A DNA stretch of 64,000 nt from Chlorocebus sabaeus (lineage: Eukaryota > Chordata > Mammalia > Primates > Cercopithecidae): the NCBI RefSeq assembly GCF_047675955.1, contig NC_132927.1, positions 65,081,702 to 65,145,701 of the forward strand, in the 5' to 3' direction. This document shows, in pieces, positions 38,445 to 50,941 of this stretch. The position numbers and the translations under genes are program-made. The notes under the pieces were generated by a model, which was not told where the DNA came from, did no database searches, and worked only from the letters and a program-made list of their open reading frames with translations. Each line of letters begins with the position of its first letter. Within the stretch, counting starts at the first letter, position 1.

Positions 38445-41400
38445 CCCTTTGTAATCATTTTTATGTGTTTTATTTGTTTATTTGTTTTGTTGAGGTAGTT
38501 TATTATGGTTGAACGGTATATATTGCCAGAATAATGAGTAGCATTTTACCAGGAATAGACGTTTAACTTGATGTTATCTTACCAAAGTTGGATTTTGATA
38601 CTAGGTAGGGCTATTGAAAAGTTTACTGGGCTTACTCATGTTAGTCGTTCTTTGACCTAACTTTAAACACTGTACTGTTATTACTCTATGTTTTTCGTAG
38701 CACCAGTTTCTGTATTTTGCACCCAGTTGTTATTTCATGTTGGAAATATTTCCCAGAATGATTTTTCCCAAGCTTGAAGAAATCCTGCCTTTTTCTTAAT
38801 TAAAAAAATTAATATTTATGTTAGAGTGTTGACACGATTAATGAAAAGCTTTAGGAAGGAAGCTTAAGGAAGTTCCTTTCATTACAAGCTTGAAAATTCT
38901 CTTTCCTTAGAAAATGACTCCAAGATGGCAAGTCTGTATGGTATCCCAAGCACCTGACGCAGTCAGGCACATGGGGGCTCTTATTATGTATTTGCTGAAT
39001 GAGTGCATCGATCATGTTCGTATATGGGCTTTGATGGAGTTGTTCATATGTGCCCTATGAAGATCATCCTAGTTGCCTGATCATCTTTGTCTTCCCCTGC
39101 CCCATCCTTAATTTTCAGCACCATAGGTTCTTAAATGGACACTTACTTTTTCAATAAATATAATTTCATTATGGGCATTCTTAATTCTTGTTTTGAGGGT
39201 CAGTTTCTAAAAATCAGCTTTTAAAATTCTTCCTGGGTTCCTCCAGGAGAGTGTTTGTAATAGTAATGATCATCATTGCTATTTCTTACAGTGCTTTCGT
39301 TGTTTCAGTGGAGGAAGTTAAATGATGGAGAGATTCACCATCTATGAAAAGCTAACAGAAATGTGACCAGAGCAGGAGTAGATGGTCCTCTGCTCTGCAG
39401 TTAACTGGTTCACCTTCATGCCCCTTTAGCCTCCTGGGCATTTACTGAGGTTTCCACATTTGAGAGTAATTTTCCTCTGTAACTGTTTGAATTACTGTTC
39501 TGTGCCACCAAACTGATTATAGTATGGAGTGACTTTGAAACTCCTGGACACATAGAGGAGCCCAGAAATTAAAGTATTTCTTCTGAGTGCCAAATGGATT
39601 TGTTTTTGCTCTTACGTTTTCCCCTCCCCATTACAAAAGATAGATTTTGTTTTTAATAATGTCATTTTTCACTTTTGGTTTTGCTTATTTTTCTCCCAGA
39701 TGAGTAAAACCTCTTAAAAAATGATTTCTTATTTGTTAATCTTTTTATAAGCTGGTCCAAGGAGCTTCAAAAAGATAACATTTTGGTCCTGATACATTAG
39801 CATATTGAGATGAAGCCCACCTCTAAGACTATTTCGTATGCATTTATTTCGCCTTTAAGGGATACTGTTTTGGTGTAGAATCATCAAAAGTCTTTAATTA
39901 TTGCCTCGTATTTTCTATTAGGATTTCTGGATTTTATTTTTGATAGTCGGGCTAGCCAGAGAGGTATGATGTACTATGCAATAGCTTGTTTCTTCAGAGT
40001 AACACATTTTAATTTGGCTACAAAAGAACTGAAGGGTAGATTAAATATAATAATACGGTGTTTGGTAATGGGGAAGGGTTCTTGAAGAACATGGGTTCTC
40101 AACTGCTTTTTCTAGACGCAGAATAGTGAGGGACAGAGGCCAGCCAGGATCTATAAGCATGAAGGGTATTAAAGTTCAGATCTGTTAAGAATAAAGAAAG
40201 AAAGATAACTTATTAATTTATTATAATTTCCCTTTTTTGATTAAATATAGTAGGAATAACCAATTCATAGAGAAGCTTTATCTTTTTCAAAGTGTTCTTT
40301 AAATCGTGACTGAAAAAGTGGTTAAAAGTTGTAAGATATAAAAAGGAAATGCAAAACAGTCCTCTCTGTACAGCACTGTGACCTAGAGGGAACGTTTGCT
40401 TCTGCGGCTCATGTTGATCGTCATCCTGATTAGTTGCTTAATCTGTTTACTGTTCTTTGTGTTCCATATGTCAGATTCATGGCTTTAAATAAAACCAGTC
40501 CTGGTTTTCAGCTCCATTATAATTAAACAGTTAATAAAACGTGAAGGTTTTTCAGGCCGTGGGATTTTTAAAAGACAATTTGCTTTCATTAATGGGGTAG
40601 GTGTCTGGTAGATTTTCAGATTATTGAAATCGGTGATTCTGAGGGTGGGACCCATGAGCTGTGTATCAGAATGGGAGAAAGACTTTTTTCTAACTTACAT
40701 TCTCGCTTTGCCCCAATCTCTGCGTATAATGAGAGATGTTACAGAGAGGAGGGGTTATTATTGTAAATGGTTTGAAGGAGGAGAAATGGCTGAAAATGAC
40801 TGGCTTAGATGAAAGATATGAAACCAGGGCTCCCCAATGAGCTCTATGTGAGTAGTTGGTTGAGACGGTGATCTGGTGATCCAAGCCAAAGAACATGTCG
40901 TGTGATTATCTAATTGGTTTCCTCTTTGGGGCCATGGAGACTTAGCCAGACTTAATCCTTTGATTCTATACACTGTGGGGCAGGTCATTTATGAATTTGT
41001 ATTCCTGCTGACTTACACAGATTACACTCCCACTTGGCTGCGTGGTCACTAGATCTCTCTAACCTTCTGAAATCCGTCAATTCCTCTATTCTCTTAAACT
41101 TTTTTGCCCTTCTTTTATTATTAAATTTTTAATAATGACTCAGCAATTTAAGCGTGGAGCTGAGGAGACTCATTAGCCAGCATAAGTACTGGTGGTAATT
41201 AGAAAGTTGCATTCAGAATTATCTGGAGATTTAATTCCCTAAAGTAACAGAAACAAGCTAAGAAAATGCTGAACCCTAGGGTGGAAGGAAGGAAGCAAAC
41301 AGATGTGACTTGAAGTTGATGCTAATGGGTATTTTCTCATTCTAGGAAGTGGCACTCTACTTTCCATGTTTTGTTACCTACTTTGAGGGAGAGTCAGAGG

Positions 41401-41564
41401 AAGTTTTAATTTGATCTTCCATCAGTTCTGTGTTCTGAAAGGGGGAGTAATAGATGGTTTGGTGCTTCTGTTAAGCTTATACTTGAAAAAGTATGATAAT
41501 ATATGTGAAAGAACTCTAAAAGTTGTGAAGTTTTCTTAAAAATGCAAGGTTTTATTATTAGTCC

Positions 41565-41720
41565 TTAAGATTCTCCTGTGAGGTGGGTGCTATTGCTTTA
41601 ATTTGAGAAGGTAATGTAGATTATATGACTTTGTCAAGGTCATGCAGCTAAGTGGCTCCCTGAGGATCAAGCCTAGCCCACGTCTTCTGACTCTACAGCA
41701 AAGCCTGGAGCTTTCTGCTC
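41565..41720 (-). repeat. MIR
   Basis: Minus-strand MIR: CTGTGAGGTGGGTGCTATTG, GGTCATGCAGCTAAGTGGC and CCCACGTCTTCTGACTC match the reverse MIR order. Confidence 0.75.
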
Positions 41721-41984
41721 AACTGCGTTGATACCCATATAAATCACTTGCTAGAATAAGTGAAGCTGCATGGGTGGATTAATTTAAATCACAAGACTAT
41801 GACTGAGAGAGACCCAAAGAGGAAAGGCTCAGTGATTTTTTAAAAAGAGTTTTCCCCTATCTCCAAATTAAAACATTCCGACTCTTTTCCTTCATAGTCC
41901 TGCTCCTGATGGATCTCCAGAGATCCATGCCTGTCCTTGGTCTCTCCACATCCTACGGTAGTCTGTGTTCCGTCCTTGCTGTCA

Positions 41985-42070
41985 TCCCACATACTCAGCA
42001 GAGTCCTGCTCTGGACCCAGAGTGTCTAGGTTCAAATACTGCCTCTATACCTTTGAAGTAAGAGACCAAC
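41985..42070 (+). repeat. MIR, left piece
   Basis: CTCTGGACCCAGAGTGTCTAGG and GGTTCAAATACTGCCTCTATAC are the 5' half of a plus-strand MIR. It is cut by the LTR that follows and continues at 42895. Confidence 0.75.
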
Positions 42071-42894
42071 AGGACTTGTTTTGTGGTCACAACACTGCTG
42101 ACCAAAACAGGATCTGGTCTAGACAGGATAAAGTGAAGAAACCAGCAGATGGCAAGGAAAGTGACCGCTCGCTGCCCTCACTGCTCATCAGCAGAACACC
42201 CTCCCACCAGCTGCCACGACAGTTTAAAAGTGCCATGGCAATGACCCAGAAGTTACCACCCCTTTCCATGGCAACAACCTGTAAGTTACTGCCCCTTTCC
42301 TAGAAAGTTCTAAATAACCTGTTCCCTAATTTGCATTGGCCCACCCCTTAATTTGCATGTAATTAAAAGTGGGGTTTTGTTTTTTGTTTTTTGTTTCTTG
42401 AGACGGAGTCTCACTCTGTCACCCAGGCTGGAGTGCAGTGGTGCGATCTCAGCTCACTGCAAGCTCCACCTCCTGGGTTTACGCCATTCTCCTGCCTCAG
42501 CCTCCCGAGTAGCTGGGACTACAGGCGCCCACCACCTCGCCCGGCTAGTTTTTTGTATTTTTTAGTAAAGACAGGGTTTCACCGTGTTAGCCAGGATGGT
42601 CTCGATCTCCTGACCTCGTGATCCACCCATCTCGGTCTCCCAAAGTGCTGGGATTACAGGCTTGAGCCACTGCACCCCGCCAAAAGTGGGTTTTCATGAG
42701 TATAAACACAGTTGCCAAAAGCCCATAGTTGCTGATTCTGGCCACACTGCCTATGAGTTAGCCCTACTCTGCAAGGAGCAGTACCAGTCAATAAAAGTGC
42801 TGTCTAATACCACTGATTCACCCTACAATTATTTCCTTGGCAAAGTCAAGTACCCTCCTGGGCTAAGCCCCAATTTTGGGGCTCACAGGTCCTG
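42071..42894 (+). mobile_element. Solo LTR, ERV1-type, split by AluY
   Basis: Plus-strand LTR: TTGTGGTCACAACACTGCTG near the start, TAATTTGCATGTAATTAAAAG before and TTTCATGAGTATAAACACAG after the AluY (a TATA-like box region), AATAAAAGTGCTG near 42790 and GCTAAGCCCCAATTTTGGGG before the 3' end. The MIR flanks share GACC at both edges, a possible 4-bp target copy, although the LTR ends are not clean TG..CA. Without the AluY it is about 510 bp. No internal viral genes. Confidence 0.7.
42375..42681 (-). repeat. Young AluY (Old World monkey type)
   Basis: Full-length minus-strand AluY inside the LTR, with GGCTAGTTTTTTGTA and GGCTTGAGCCACTGC. The tail has TTTTG interruptions. AAAAGTGGG flanks both sides (42365 and 42682). 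Confidence 0.93.
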
Positions 42895-43020
42895 CACGAC
42901 CTTGCTCTCAGAGTGTTGTCATTTGTAAATGGTGATGATAGTATACCTATATCTCAGAGGGTTGTTATAAGGCTCATGAACATGTGGTAAGTGATAAAAA
43001 AATGTTAGCTGCTATTGTCT
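42895..43020 (+). repeat. MIR, right piece
   Basis: GACCTTGCTCTCAGAG, TTTGTAAATGGTGATGATAG, AGAGGGTTGTTATAAGGCTC and TGGTAAGTGATAAAAAAATG: the 3' half of the MIR begun at 41985. Confidence 0.75.
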
Positions 43021-43854
43021 GTACACTTACAGATATTTGCATGCAGGATTCTGTCATCTATATTTTTCTTAAAGGATTGCTGGGAATCTGGAAAGCATTT
43101 GTGAGGAAGATGTCCAGTGAAATGGATGGTGAAAGGATGTTGAATATAGTTCACAAATCATTGGCACTCAATAATTTCCAGAATAATCTCCCCCTTCTCT
43201 GACTCTCTCATCTTCCATGTCTTCTGCTTTTCTTTTGTTCATCTAAGTCACCTGTGTTTGACAATAATGTGAGTACAGTGTTTGACACATTGTACTGTAT
43301 TTTAGATGCCTCCCTGACTAGAATGTTGTGAAATTAATGTGTTCTTGGCCTCGTACCCACGTAGGCCTGGTCTCCATTTTCCATCAACGCAATTCCTCAC
43401 CTGTCTCTGCACCTCCCTACTCATGAGGCCTCTCATTTTCTCCTCTGACCATCATGTTGATGATTTCCCATAATTTCCCTGCACTCTTCATCCACATGAT
43501 CAGTCCTAAATGTATCCCTGAAGGCCAGAAGAACAAGACAGAGAGACCGTGAAGACCTTCCTCAGTGAGCAGAAATCCTCTGAGGCTGAACTGGTGGTTT
43601 CATTTTGTGTCACTGGAGGAATCTACCTGCCCTTGGCAAATCACAGCATCCAGTTTCAGTGACTTCTGTCTCCTTTAGCTGTTTTTTCCTTTTCAAGCAT
43701 TGTCTACAATCACCTCCAGTAAACTTTCTCCCCCAGTTTTCTATAATGTATTGGATTTATCTTGTATCTCTCCTAAACTTTACCTTTCATTCCTGCCTTA
43801 TTACGTCCAACTCTCTTTTTTTTTTTTTTTAAATCTCCAAGAGGCACTGGCAAG

Positions 43855-44025
43855 AAGGAGCACTTGATTCCCTCAACCGTTTGTATGACCTTAAATTACT
43901 TAATGTCTCTGAATTTGTTTCCTTATCTATAAAGTAGATAATAATACTTGCCTGCTTTCCTCAGATGGTTGTTATGAGACTCAAATGAGATAATGGGCTA
44001 TAGAGATATGTATACAAGTAAACAG
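43855..44025 (+). repeat. MIR
   Basis: GTATGACCTTAAATTACTTAAT, TCCTTATCTATAAAGTAGAT and GGTTGTTATGAGACTCAAATG follow the MIR 3' half order. Confidence 0.85.
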
Positions 44026-45148
44026 AAGAAAGAAAGAACTCCTTACTTCTTTCATTTGGCGTGTCATTCCCTGGATTGGTGTGTTTCCTTAAGTTTGGAT
44101 TGTGTTTAGGAAATCTATACTTTTTCCACATTCTTGGTAGGCGCACTGGAGTTGAAAACCTCCAATTACTATGTGTTCTCTAGTTGCTGTTTTGTGTTCG
44201 GTTCAGTTGATTGCTACATCTTCTGTAACTCTCATCCTTTGGGGCCCTCATATTCTAGCCTAACTTAACCTTTTCCTCTCATGTTCCTACCATTTTGTCA
44301 TGTTAAATAAATTGCCTGTCCTTGCATGGTGACCATATGGTTTGCACATTGCTTGTAAGAGTAATATATTCTTTAAAAATGTTTGAGGTGTTCTTTTTGG
44401 ATTTAGAGCTGTAGAAAGCAAGGATCTTCTTTCCTTTTTCTGTGTCTTAGTACTTTCCCCAGCAAAACAGATTAAGTACTCAACAGATGCTGCTGACTAG
44501 ACAGACATGTAAGTGTAGATGTTTTATAAATACATTTGTTATAAGTCTGATTTTTTTAAACCAATGGATTTCTATTTAATTTGTACAGAAAAACCCAGAT
44601 GCTGAATTTGTCAGCATGTGACACTAACGCATATTGTGTAGTTTATTTATAAACATTTCTTGGAGGATATTATTGTCAGAATTAACTTATTTTTAGTCAT
44701 GAATCCCATTGTATTTATGAGGAATACAAGGGTTTGTATTGTGTGGATTTTCCTTCTTCTCTTTAAGTGATTAAAGTCTGAATGTTTTAACCACCATGAA
44801 CTTACTTTTGAATAAAAGGAGATATTTCCTTGGTATAGTTATGAAATTATTCTTAATTTCTGATATATTGTGTGTTCATTAAATAAGTAGTTAAAGTATC
44901 TTCTCTTTGCACTTTGACTGAGGTTAGATTAATTAGAATTTTCCGATCATTGAAAATTTAGCATTCTTCAATGTGTATTCATTTTACACAACTCTTGAGA
45001 ACACTTCTGTAGGAAGACTAAAGTTAAATTTTGGATTTTTATTGAATGAGTTAGAGTTCACCTACAAATACTTGACTGGTCATTAAGACTTTTTATTTTA
45101 GAAACTGTATTTCTTAAAACTGTTTACTGCCTTCTTAATGCTTTCCAG

Positions 45149-45178
45149 GAACCAGATCCTGAATTGCCAGTGCATCAG
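45149..45178 (+). CDS. TTC8: TTC8 exon 2A (photoreceptor-specific, 30 nt)
   Basis: Thirty-nucleotide in-frame cassette exon encoding EPDPELPVHQ. The acceptor is CTTTCCAG|GAA and the donor CAG|GTAAAG; both flanking introns are phase 0, so inclusion or skipping keeps the frame. The literature describes this exon as retina-specific in TTC8, with a mutation of its acceptor site causing isolated retinitis pigmentosa (RP51). UGC motifs lie just upstream (45128-45130, 45139-45141) and six TAG motifs lie in the first 80 nt of the downstream intron, the arrangement expected of SRRM3/4- and Musashi-regulated microexons. All of it is intact here. Confidence 0.93.
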
Positions 45179-45191
45179 GTAAAGAAAGGTT

Positions 45192-45255
45192 TAGCTGCAA
45201 CCTTTAGTTTAGAGAATTCTTTAATTGCTATTGCTTAGTTGTTGCTATAGATTAG
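45192..45255 (+). promoter_or_regulatory. TAG cluster downstream of exon 2A (candidate Musashi sites)
   Basis: Six TAG trinucleotides at 45192, 45205, 45210, 45236, 45248 and 45253. MSI1 binds UAG and promotes inclusion of photoreceptor exons, TTC8 exon 2A among them as I recall; the cluster position 14-77 nt after the exon fits. Confidence 0.6.
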
Positions 45256-47654
45256 AAAATCTGCTGCATATCTTCCTGTGGGTTTATAAAATTAGCCATA
45301 TCTATCAGATATCTGTGCCTTCTTATGTAAATAAATGATTATATTTTCAATACTTTTGTGTATATTGATAGCCTTGTAGAACTAATAATGCGCTCTATTC
45401 ATTGGGATTTGGAGCTTAAATGGAAATGACCAAGATGGATTAGAAGGATAAGAAAAATAAAGAAGGAGGTGAGGGGAACCAAGGGCTTAGAAAGGGAGTA
45501 GGAGAGTCAGTGGGATGACAAATGTCTGAAAGACTATGATGGATGGGATGGCATGTCTTGAGTCAAGGGTGGACTCTGCTTGGGAAGGTCTTGGTTTTAA
45601 CTGACCTGGTGGCTCTAAGAGGGAGGAGCCTGCCACGGTGAGGGAGGAAGGAAAGGACACTGCCCAGACAGTCACATTGACCAAATCAGTTTGGGTAAGG
45701 ATGGGAGGCAGCTAGAGGCTTGCTAACTGGATCAGACATAAGGGAATGAATTGGGAGGAAGCCCTAGGAGAGAGGAGGGGACACCTGGCCAGTGATACTT
45801 TTAGTCCAAGAGAGTTGCCAGTGAGTCTGGGACTAAGGAGAGAAGTTGTGCAGAGTTATAAATCAGAGAGCTTAAATGTTGCCATGTGTTTGCCCTGCCA
45901 AGCGAGATGGAATGTTAACAGGGTTTCTTTAGGTAAATAAAAGACTTGAACCTTATTAGGGGTTCATATGAGTAATCAGCAAACTTTTTAGAATAGAAAG
46001 CAGTTTACAAAGTACTCTTATGGAGGTTTGTGTAGTATTAAACACACATTGTAAATAGGTTAAAATGTGGCACTGTGTTCTTTAAAAGGCTGACGTTTGT
46101 CTTTTGAATGTTCATAATCTTGATTTTCAAACTGATAGATGGGGCAAAACTATTTTTTTGCATAATATTGGTACAGGTCATTCAAGAAGGATCAAAGTTA
46201 TAAATACTATGGATTTTTTTCTCAGGAAATTTGGAAGATTTTGATTAAAATTTAAAACATCAAAAATTTGCATTGCAGGAATGGTTTTAAAACTATAAAT
46301 GGCATTTAAGAGCTTTAAACTAGCACAGGGACTTCATGAAAAATCTGTATTTGGCATTATTTTCCAGTTCTGTTTGTATAGACTTAATTATCCACTGTAT
46401 GATGATACAAAAGGGAACAAGGCTGACTAGATTCTTTTGGCCTTACTATTTACACTTTTGGAATTTCTTATTTTTGCACATTGTTACAACTTCAAAAGGA
46501 ATGAGGCTATATACAATAACAATTCAGTATCTTGTGCCTAAGTTTTCATTTTCATAGAGTAGGCAGAGTGTCAATAGTTACTGAGTCTTATGATGTTTAA
46601 ATCAGGTCAGACAGACTGTTCCTTTCATAGCCTTATTCTAATAATAACCTAAAATTGTTTCTTACATGCTTTAAACTACTGGCCTTGCATTCTGTATTAA
46701 GAGTAACAGAATAATTTAAACATGCTTTGCTCAGTCAGCAGAGTTTTAAGCCCTTCATATGTTTATTTTTATAACTAAAACTGAACTAATGTCACAGTGG
46801 ATGGAATGAGTGAGTCAATATTTTCCTGATGTTTGCTGGCAAGTATCTGCCTCAGGAGTAATGTCCTGTAGACTAACTCAGTTGGTGAATGAGATGGGAT
46901 TGTGTTTCACAGATATAAAGGGAAAAATTGATAACGATTATTCATTTAGTTTGGGGAATCTGTGCTTTTCCCTTAAAAAACAGAGTTCCTAAAGCATCAA
47001 TTCTTATTTTTATTGATATTATGGTGCTTCTAATACATAAATATTTAAATAAATTTGCATAAACTATTTTTTTAAACTGTGTGACTCTCCCATTTATTAA
47101 TAAGTAAACATATCTGATAAGGCAACTTTATATTTTTGTTTAGTTTCAAGGGGTAGTTTGGAGTTACTGTGTGTGCTTTGTTATTCATTTTATTTTCATC
47201 ACTGATTAGTTTTAAAGTTTTTTTGACTTTTTTTTAAGCAGGCAGAGGATTTTAGGACTGTAAAACATACTTGGCTTGTTTCCAAAGTAAAAAAAAAAAT
47301 TATTTTTTTTAAAGCCAAAGCTCCATCTGCTGTTTTCATTAAAATCTCAAGAATTGTTCACATTGCCAGGAGCAGTTCTTTGAAAACAGTCTGATGTTTA
47401 ATCAAGCAGTGATATGTGATTTTCAAGGTCATTTTTTGTTAGAACAGAAGAGAACTCAGGAAGATTAATTTTCTCAAACACTGATAAAATTTAAAATTGA
47501 ATAACAATGTGAGTAGATTTTATTCTAGAGCTGTAAATATCAAAAATTCATACCATTGTTTCTTAAGAATTATATTTTAGAAATTAAATTAATATTTATT
47601 TATCTCTTTGAAAGAGTGGATTCTTATGTAATAAAATTTTTAAAAAGATATTCC

Positions 47655-47949
47655 TAGCCTTGGCGCAGTGGCTCACACCTGTAAACTCAGCACTTTAGGA
47701 GGCCAAGGCAGGAGGATCACTTGAGGCCAGGAGTTCAAGACCAGCCAGGGCAACAAAGTGAGATCCCATCTCTGCAAACAAACAAACAAACAAACAAAGC
47801 TGGGTTTGGTAGTACACATCTGTAGTTCTAGCTACTCTGGAACCTGAGACCTGAGGTGGGAAGTGGAAGGATTACCTGAACTGTGGAGGTTGAGGCTACA
47901 CCACTGCATTCCAGCCTGGGAGACCGGGTGAGAGCCTGTCTCAAAAAAA
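47655..47949 (+). repeat. Alu (J/S-like)
   Basis: Plus-strand Alu with middle linker grown to (CAAA)6 (47777-47800). ATTCCTA flanks both ends. Confidence 0.92.
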
Positions 47950-48244
47950 CATTCCTATTTGACTTTGATTTCGGAAGTATTTATTCATATTGCAGGGAAG
48001 GAAGAGTGGATTTTCTTTTCTATATTTTGCTTAGCCTAATATAAAAAATCTGTAACTCTTTAATATTTAAGAGGTCAGTTGGGGGATGGATGTCAAGAAT
48101 CATGATGGATTGGACTATGGAATAACAATATGAAATAACAATATGAACTTGAAAATAGTTAAAAGTAAAATATATTAATAACCAACTATATAAATGCTAA
48201 ATGCTACTATAATGATAAAACTTGATGTTTAAAACTTGACTTAA

Positions 48245-48546
48245 GGCCGGGTGTGATGGCGCACACCTGTAATCTAAGCACTTTGGGAGGCCAAAGAGGG
48301 TGGATCACCTGAGGTCAGGAGTTCAAGACAAGCCTAACCAACATGGTGAAACCCCATCTCTACTAAAAATACAGAAAATTAGCTGGGCGTGGTGGCAGGT
48401 GCCTGTAATCCCAGCTACTTGGGAGGCTGAGGCAGGAGAATCACTTGAACCCAGGAAGCAGAGGTTACAGCGAGCTGAGATCGTGCCATTATACTCCAGC
48501 TTGGGCAACAAGAGCAAAACTCTGTCTCAAAAAGCAAATGAATAAA
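48245..48546 (+). repeat. Alu with target duplication
   Basis: Full-length plus-strand AluS-like element; flanks AACTTGACTTAAG and AGCTTGATTTAGG are diverged target copies. Confidence 0.93.
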
Positions 48547-48639
48547 TAAACAAGCTTGATTTAGGTAGGACTCTAAATCATAGTTCTGAAGCCTCATTAA
48601 CTTCTCATTATCAGGATAAAAATTTACATACCTCACTGT

Positions 48640-48990
48640 GGCATACAGGATCCATCACCTGGCTCCTGACTTTTTCTCTGACCTCTTCCCTGATTCTTCA
48701 GTTTTCCTAGGGTCTCCAGACATGCCATAGGCTCTCTAGCTAGCCTGCCTATTGTCCACTTCGCCTGTCCACTGGTCCCCGCTCTTCACTTCTACCCTTC
48801 CTTCCACTCCCAGGTAGCTGGACACATTTCCTCTGTTCTATCACACACTTCTTTTTGTTTTTCATTTTTGTTAGTACATTTTTCCCATTACATGGAAATT
48901 CTTTCCAGTTAGAACTAGGACTCTGATTTACTCCTCTTTGTATACCCAGGATGTAGCATGCAGTAGGTGCTCCCTAGTAATATGGCAGTA
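48640..48990 (+). repeat. LINE L2-like 3' fragment
   Basis: CTCCTGACTTTTTCTCTGACC, and at the end TATACCCAGGATGTAGCATG with AGTAGGTGCTCCCTAGTAA, the L2 3' end pattern. Confidence 0.55.
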
Positions 48991-50309
48991 ACAAGCAGAG
49001 CTCATGTGGTGCTTTGCTGTTCCAGCAGAAAATGCTGCAGTCCTTCTTGTCCACCAGAGAGTGCTGAGCAAAGAATGCTCTTTTGAAAAATCAAAGCTGT
49101 CAGATACTTGCAGGGCAGTATGACCTGTAGAGATTTAATATAAATCAGTATTGCCTATTTCCATCTTTGAAGTTAAATTAGAACGTTAGCCCAAGCCATT
49201 GAGGACTTCCGCAAGCCCTGGGAGCAGTTGTATACATATGGTATTGTTCCTGATCTTTGATGAGTGAAAACCTGAGATTTTTTTTCTATACTTTGGTGGC
49301 TCTCACAGTTCCAATTGGAGTTCCGGTAGGAATTAAAAAAAATTTTTTTTACAAATAAGTTAGTTTTTTGAGTCCATATTCTACTCATCCAATTGTGTTA
49401 AATTCATACATAACATTTGAAACACTTTCTTCTAAATTTTTAAATAATCTGGTAAACCTCAAGCAGAAAAGTGCAAGCCAAAAGCTAATCATCTAACCAA
49501 ATGTAATTTCACTTTGGGAACCTAAATATGTTGTAGAGGCAGCCATCTTTATCCTTATTAAAATGAACGCATGACGTTATTCTTTTTTTTTTTCTTTTAA
49601 AAGAAATATTCATAGCGTGCATTCCAATTACTTGACCTCACAAAAGGATCTCTGCTTTCCAACTTCTATAAAATCACACACTTGTCACCTGTCATTTCAT
49701 CCAATAGGTGATGTATTCAGGGAAATTACGATCCATGTTTTAATCTTCTCATGTTTCCTTCTCAGAACCTAGCCTGATGGTGTTTCATTAGGGGGTGCTC
49801 AATGAATATACTTACTGAATGCATCTTGAGTTCTTTACGTGGGGACTTTCTGGACCTCCTGTAGCTCTCACCTGTTCCTTTCCAGTCCCTTGGCCTTCAC
49901 TGAGCCTGCTTCACAGCCATATATTCCTAGTATACTGAGCCTAATCCCTCCCCAAATTTCCTTTGCTGCTACTTCCTTTAGGCTCTAGAGTCACTTCTGT
50001 GCTGCAACTTCAAGAGTTGCCTTCTTTTCAAATCCTCCACAGGACACCAAGCTTTATTGTTTTCTGCCTCTATTCTGTAGTAAAGGAAAGGTAGAAATTT
50101 CAGATAAAATAATTTCATATATTTAATAAGAAATTTAATTGTGTACATGTTTACATTGAATTTTTCAAAGTAAAGCAAGGCTGATAAAATATTTTCCAGT
50201 TATATTTCTTAATTACCTTTTCCCTTTTTTTCATTATCTAGCAGGTTTTCTACTGACTAGATCACAAAGCAACCAGTGTTGTTTCATTATTGAAATTGGG
50301 TAAATTGAT

Positions 50310-50615
50310 CTTAGTTCAGTTCAACTAACATTTCTTGAATAACTACTGTCTACAAAAAACACAGATATTATGGAAAATTCCAAAGTGAACAAGGTATAAA
50401 AGCTTGCATTTTGGGGACGGAAGAGCTAACATATACCCAAATAAATAGAGTGTTTTTCAAATATAGTGAAGTGGGCAATAATAGAGGCATAAAGAGAACT
50501 CTCTGTGAGAAATACAAGAGTGTATAATAGGTTTAGAACTGGAACATCAGGGAAGGCTTTATAATAAAGGACTTGACCTTGAAGGAGGAAGGCAGAAAGA
50601 ACAATGTGGTTGTAG
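50310..50615 (-). repeat. LINE L2 fragment
   Basis: Reverse-oriented L2: AACATTTCTTGAATAACTAC at the 3' end, then GGAAGGCTTTATAATAAAGGAC and TTGACCTTGAAGGAGGAAGG. Confidence 0.6.
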
Positions 50616-50941
50616 CTTTATTCATTTGTTTTCCAATTATTATTTTAGTAAAATTTTCTTTAAAGATCTCTTTTTATTTCTAAAAAGGGGTGTTAGAAGA
50701 CTACCAGGTAATTACCCCACATTTATTTACTATATAATTGATACATTGGTTGTTTCTTCATTAATAATGATGCCTTCTTGTATTAGTTTTTGACATGGCC
50801 CTTTAAATTAGAATAACGTGTCAAGAGGTAAACATGTTTAATACAAAATGAAACAACAACAATGAAGGATGGCTATTCTATAAGCCGTGTAGTATTTCTA
50901 ATGCTATTTTAATATATGTTTTATTTATGCATGGTTTTTAG

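Larger units (their letters stand above)
35672..45148 (+). other. TTC8: TTC8 intron 1
   Basis: About 9.5 kb. It contains three Alus and one internally deleted Alu, a MIR (minus) at 41565-41720, and the MIR/LTR/AluY nest at 41985-43020, with a further MIR at 43855-44025. The other stretches (35850-36800, 37440-38130, 38450-41560, 43030-43850, 44030-45120) show no secure repeat, exon or gene. Confidence 0.75.
45179..50941 (+). other. TTC8: TTC8 intron after exon 2A
   Basis: About 5.8 kb, AT-rich. It contains two Alus, an L2-like stretch at 48640-48990 and an L2 at 50310-50615. The stretches 45260-47650 and 49000-50290 hold no repeat or exon that I can support. Confidence 0.75.

Noticed and set aside
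49044..49064. CTCF-like motif CCACCAGAGAGTG
   Set aside because: Only partly fits the CTCF core (which needs a G-rich AGGKGGC-type right half); too weak to call.
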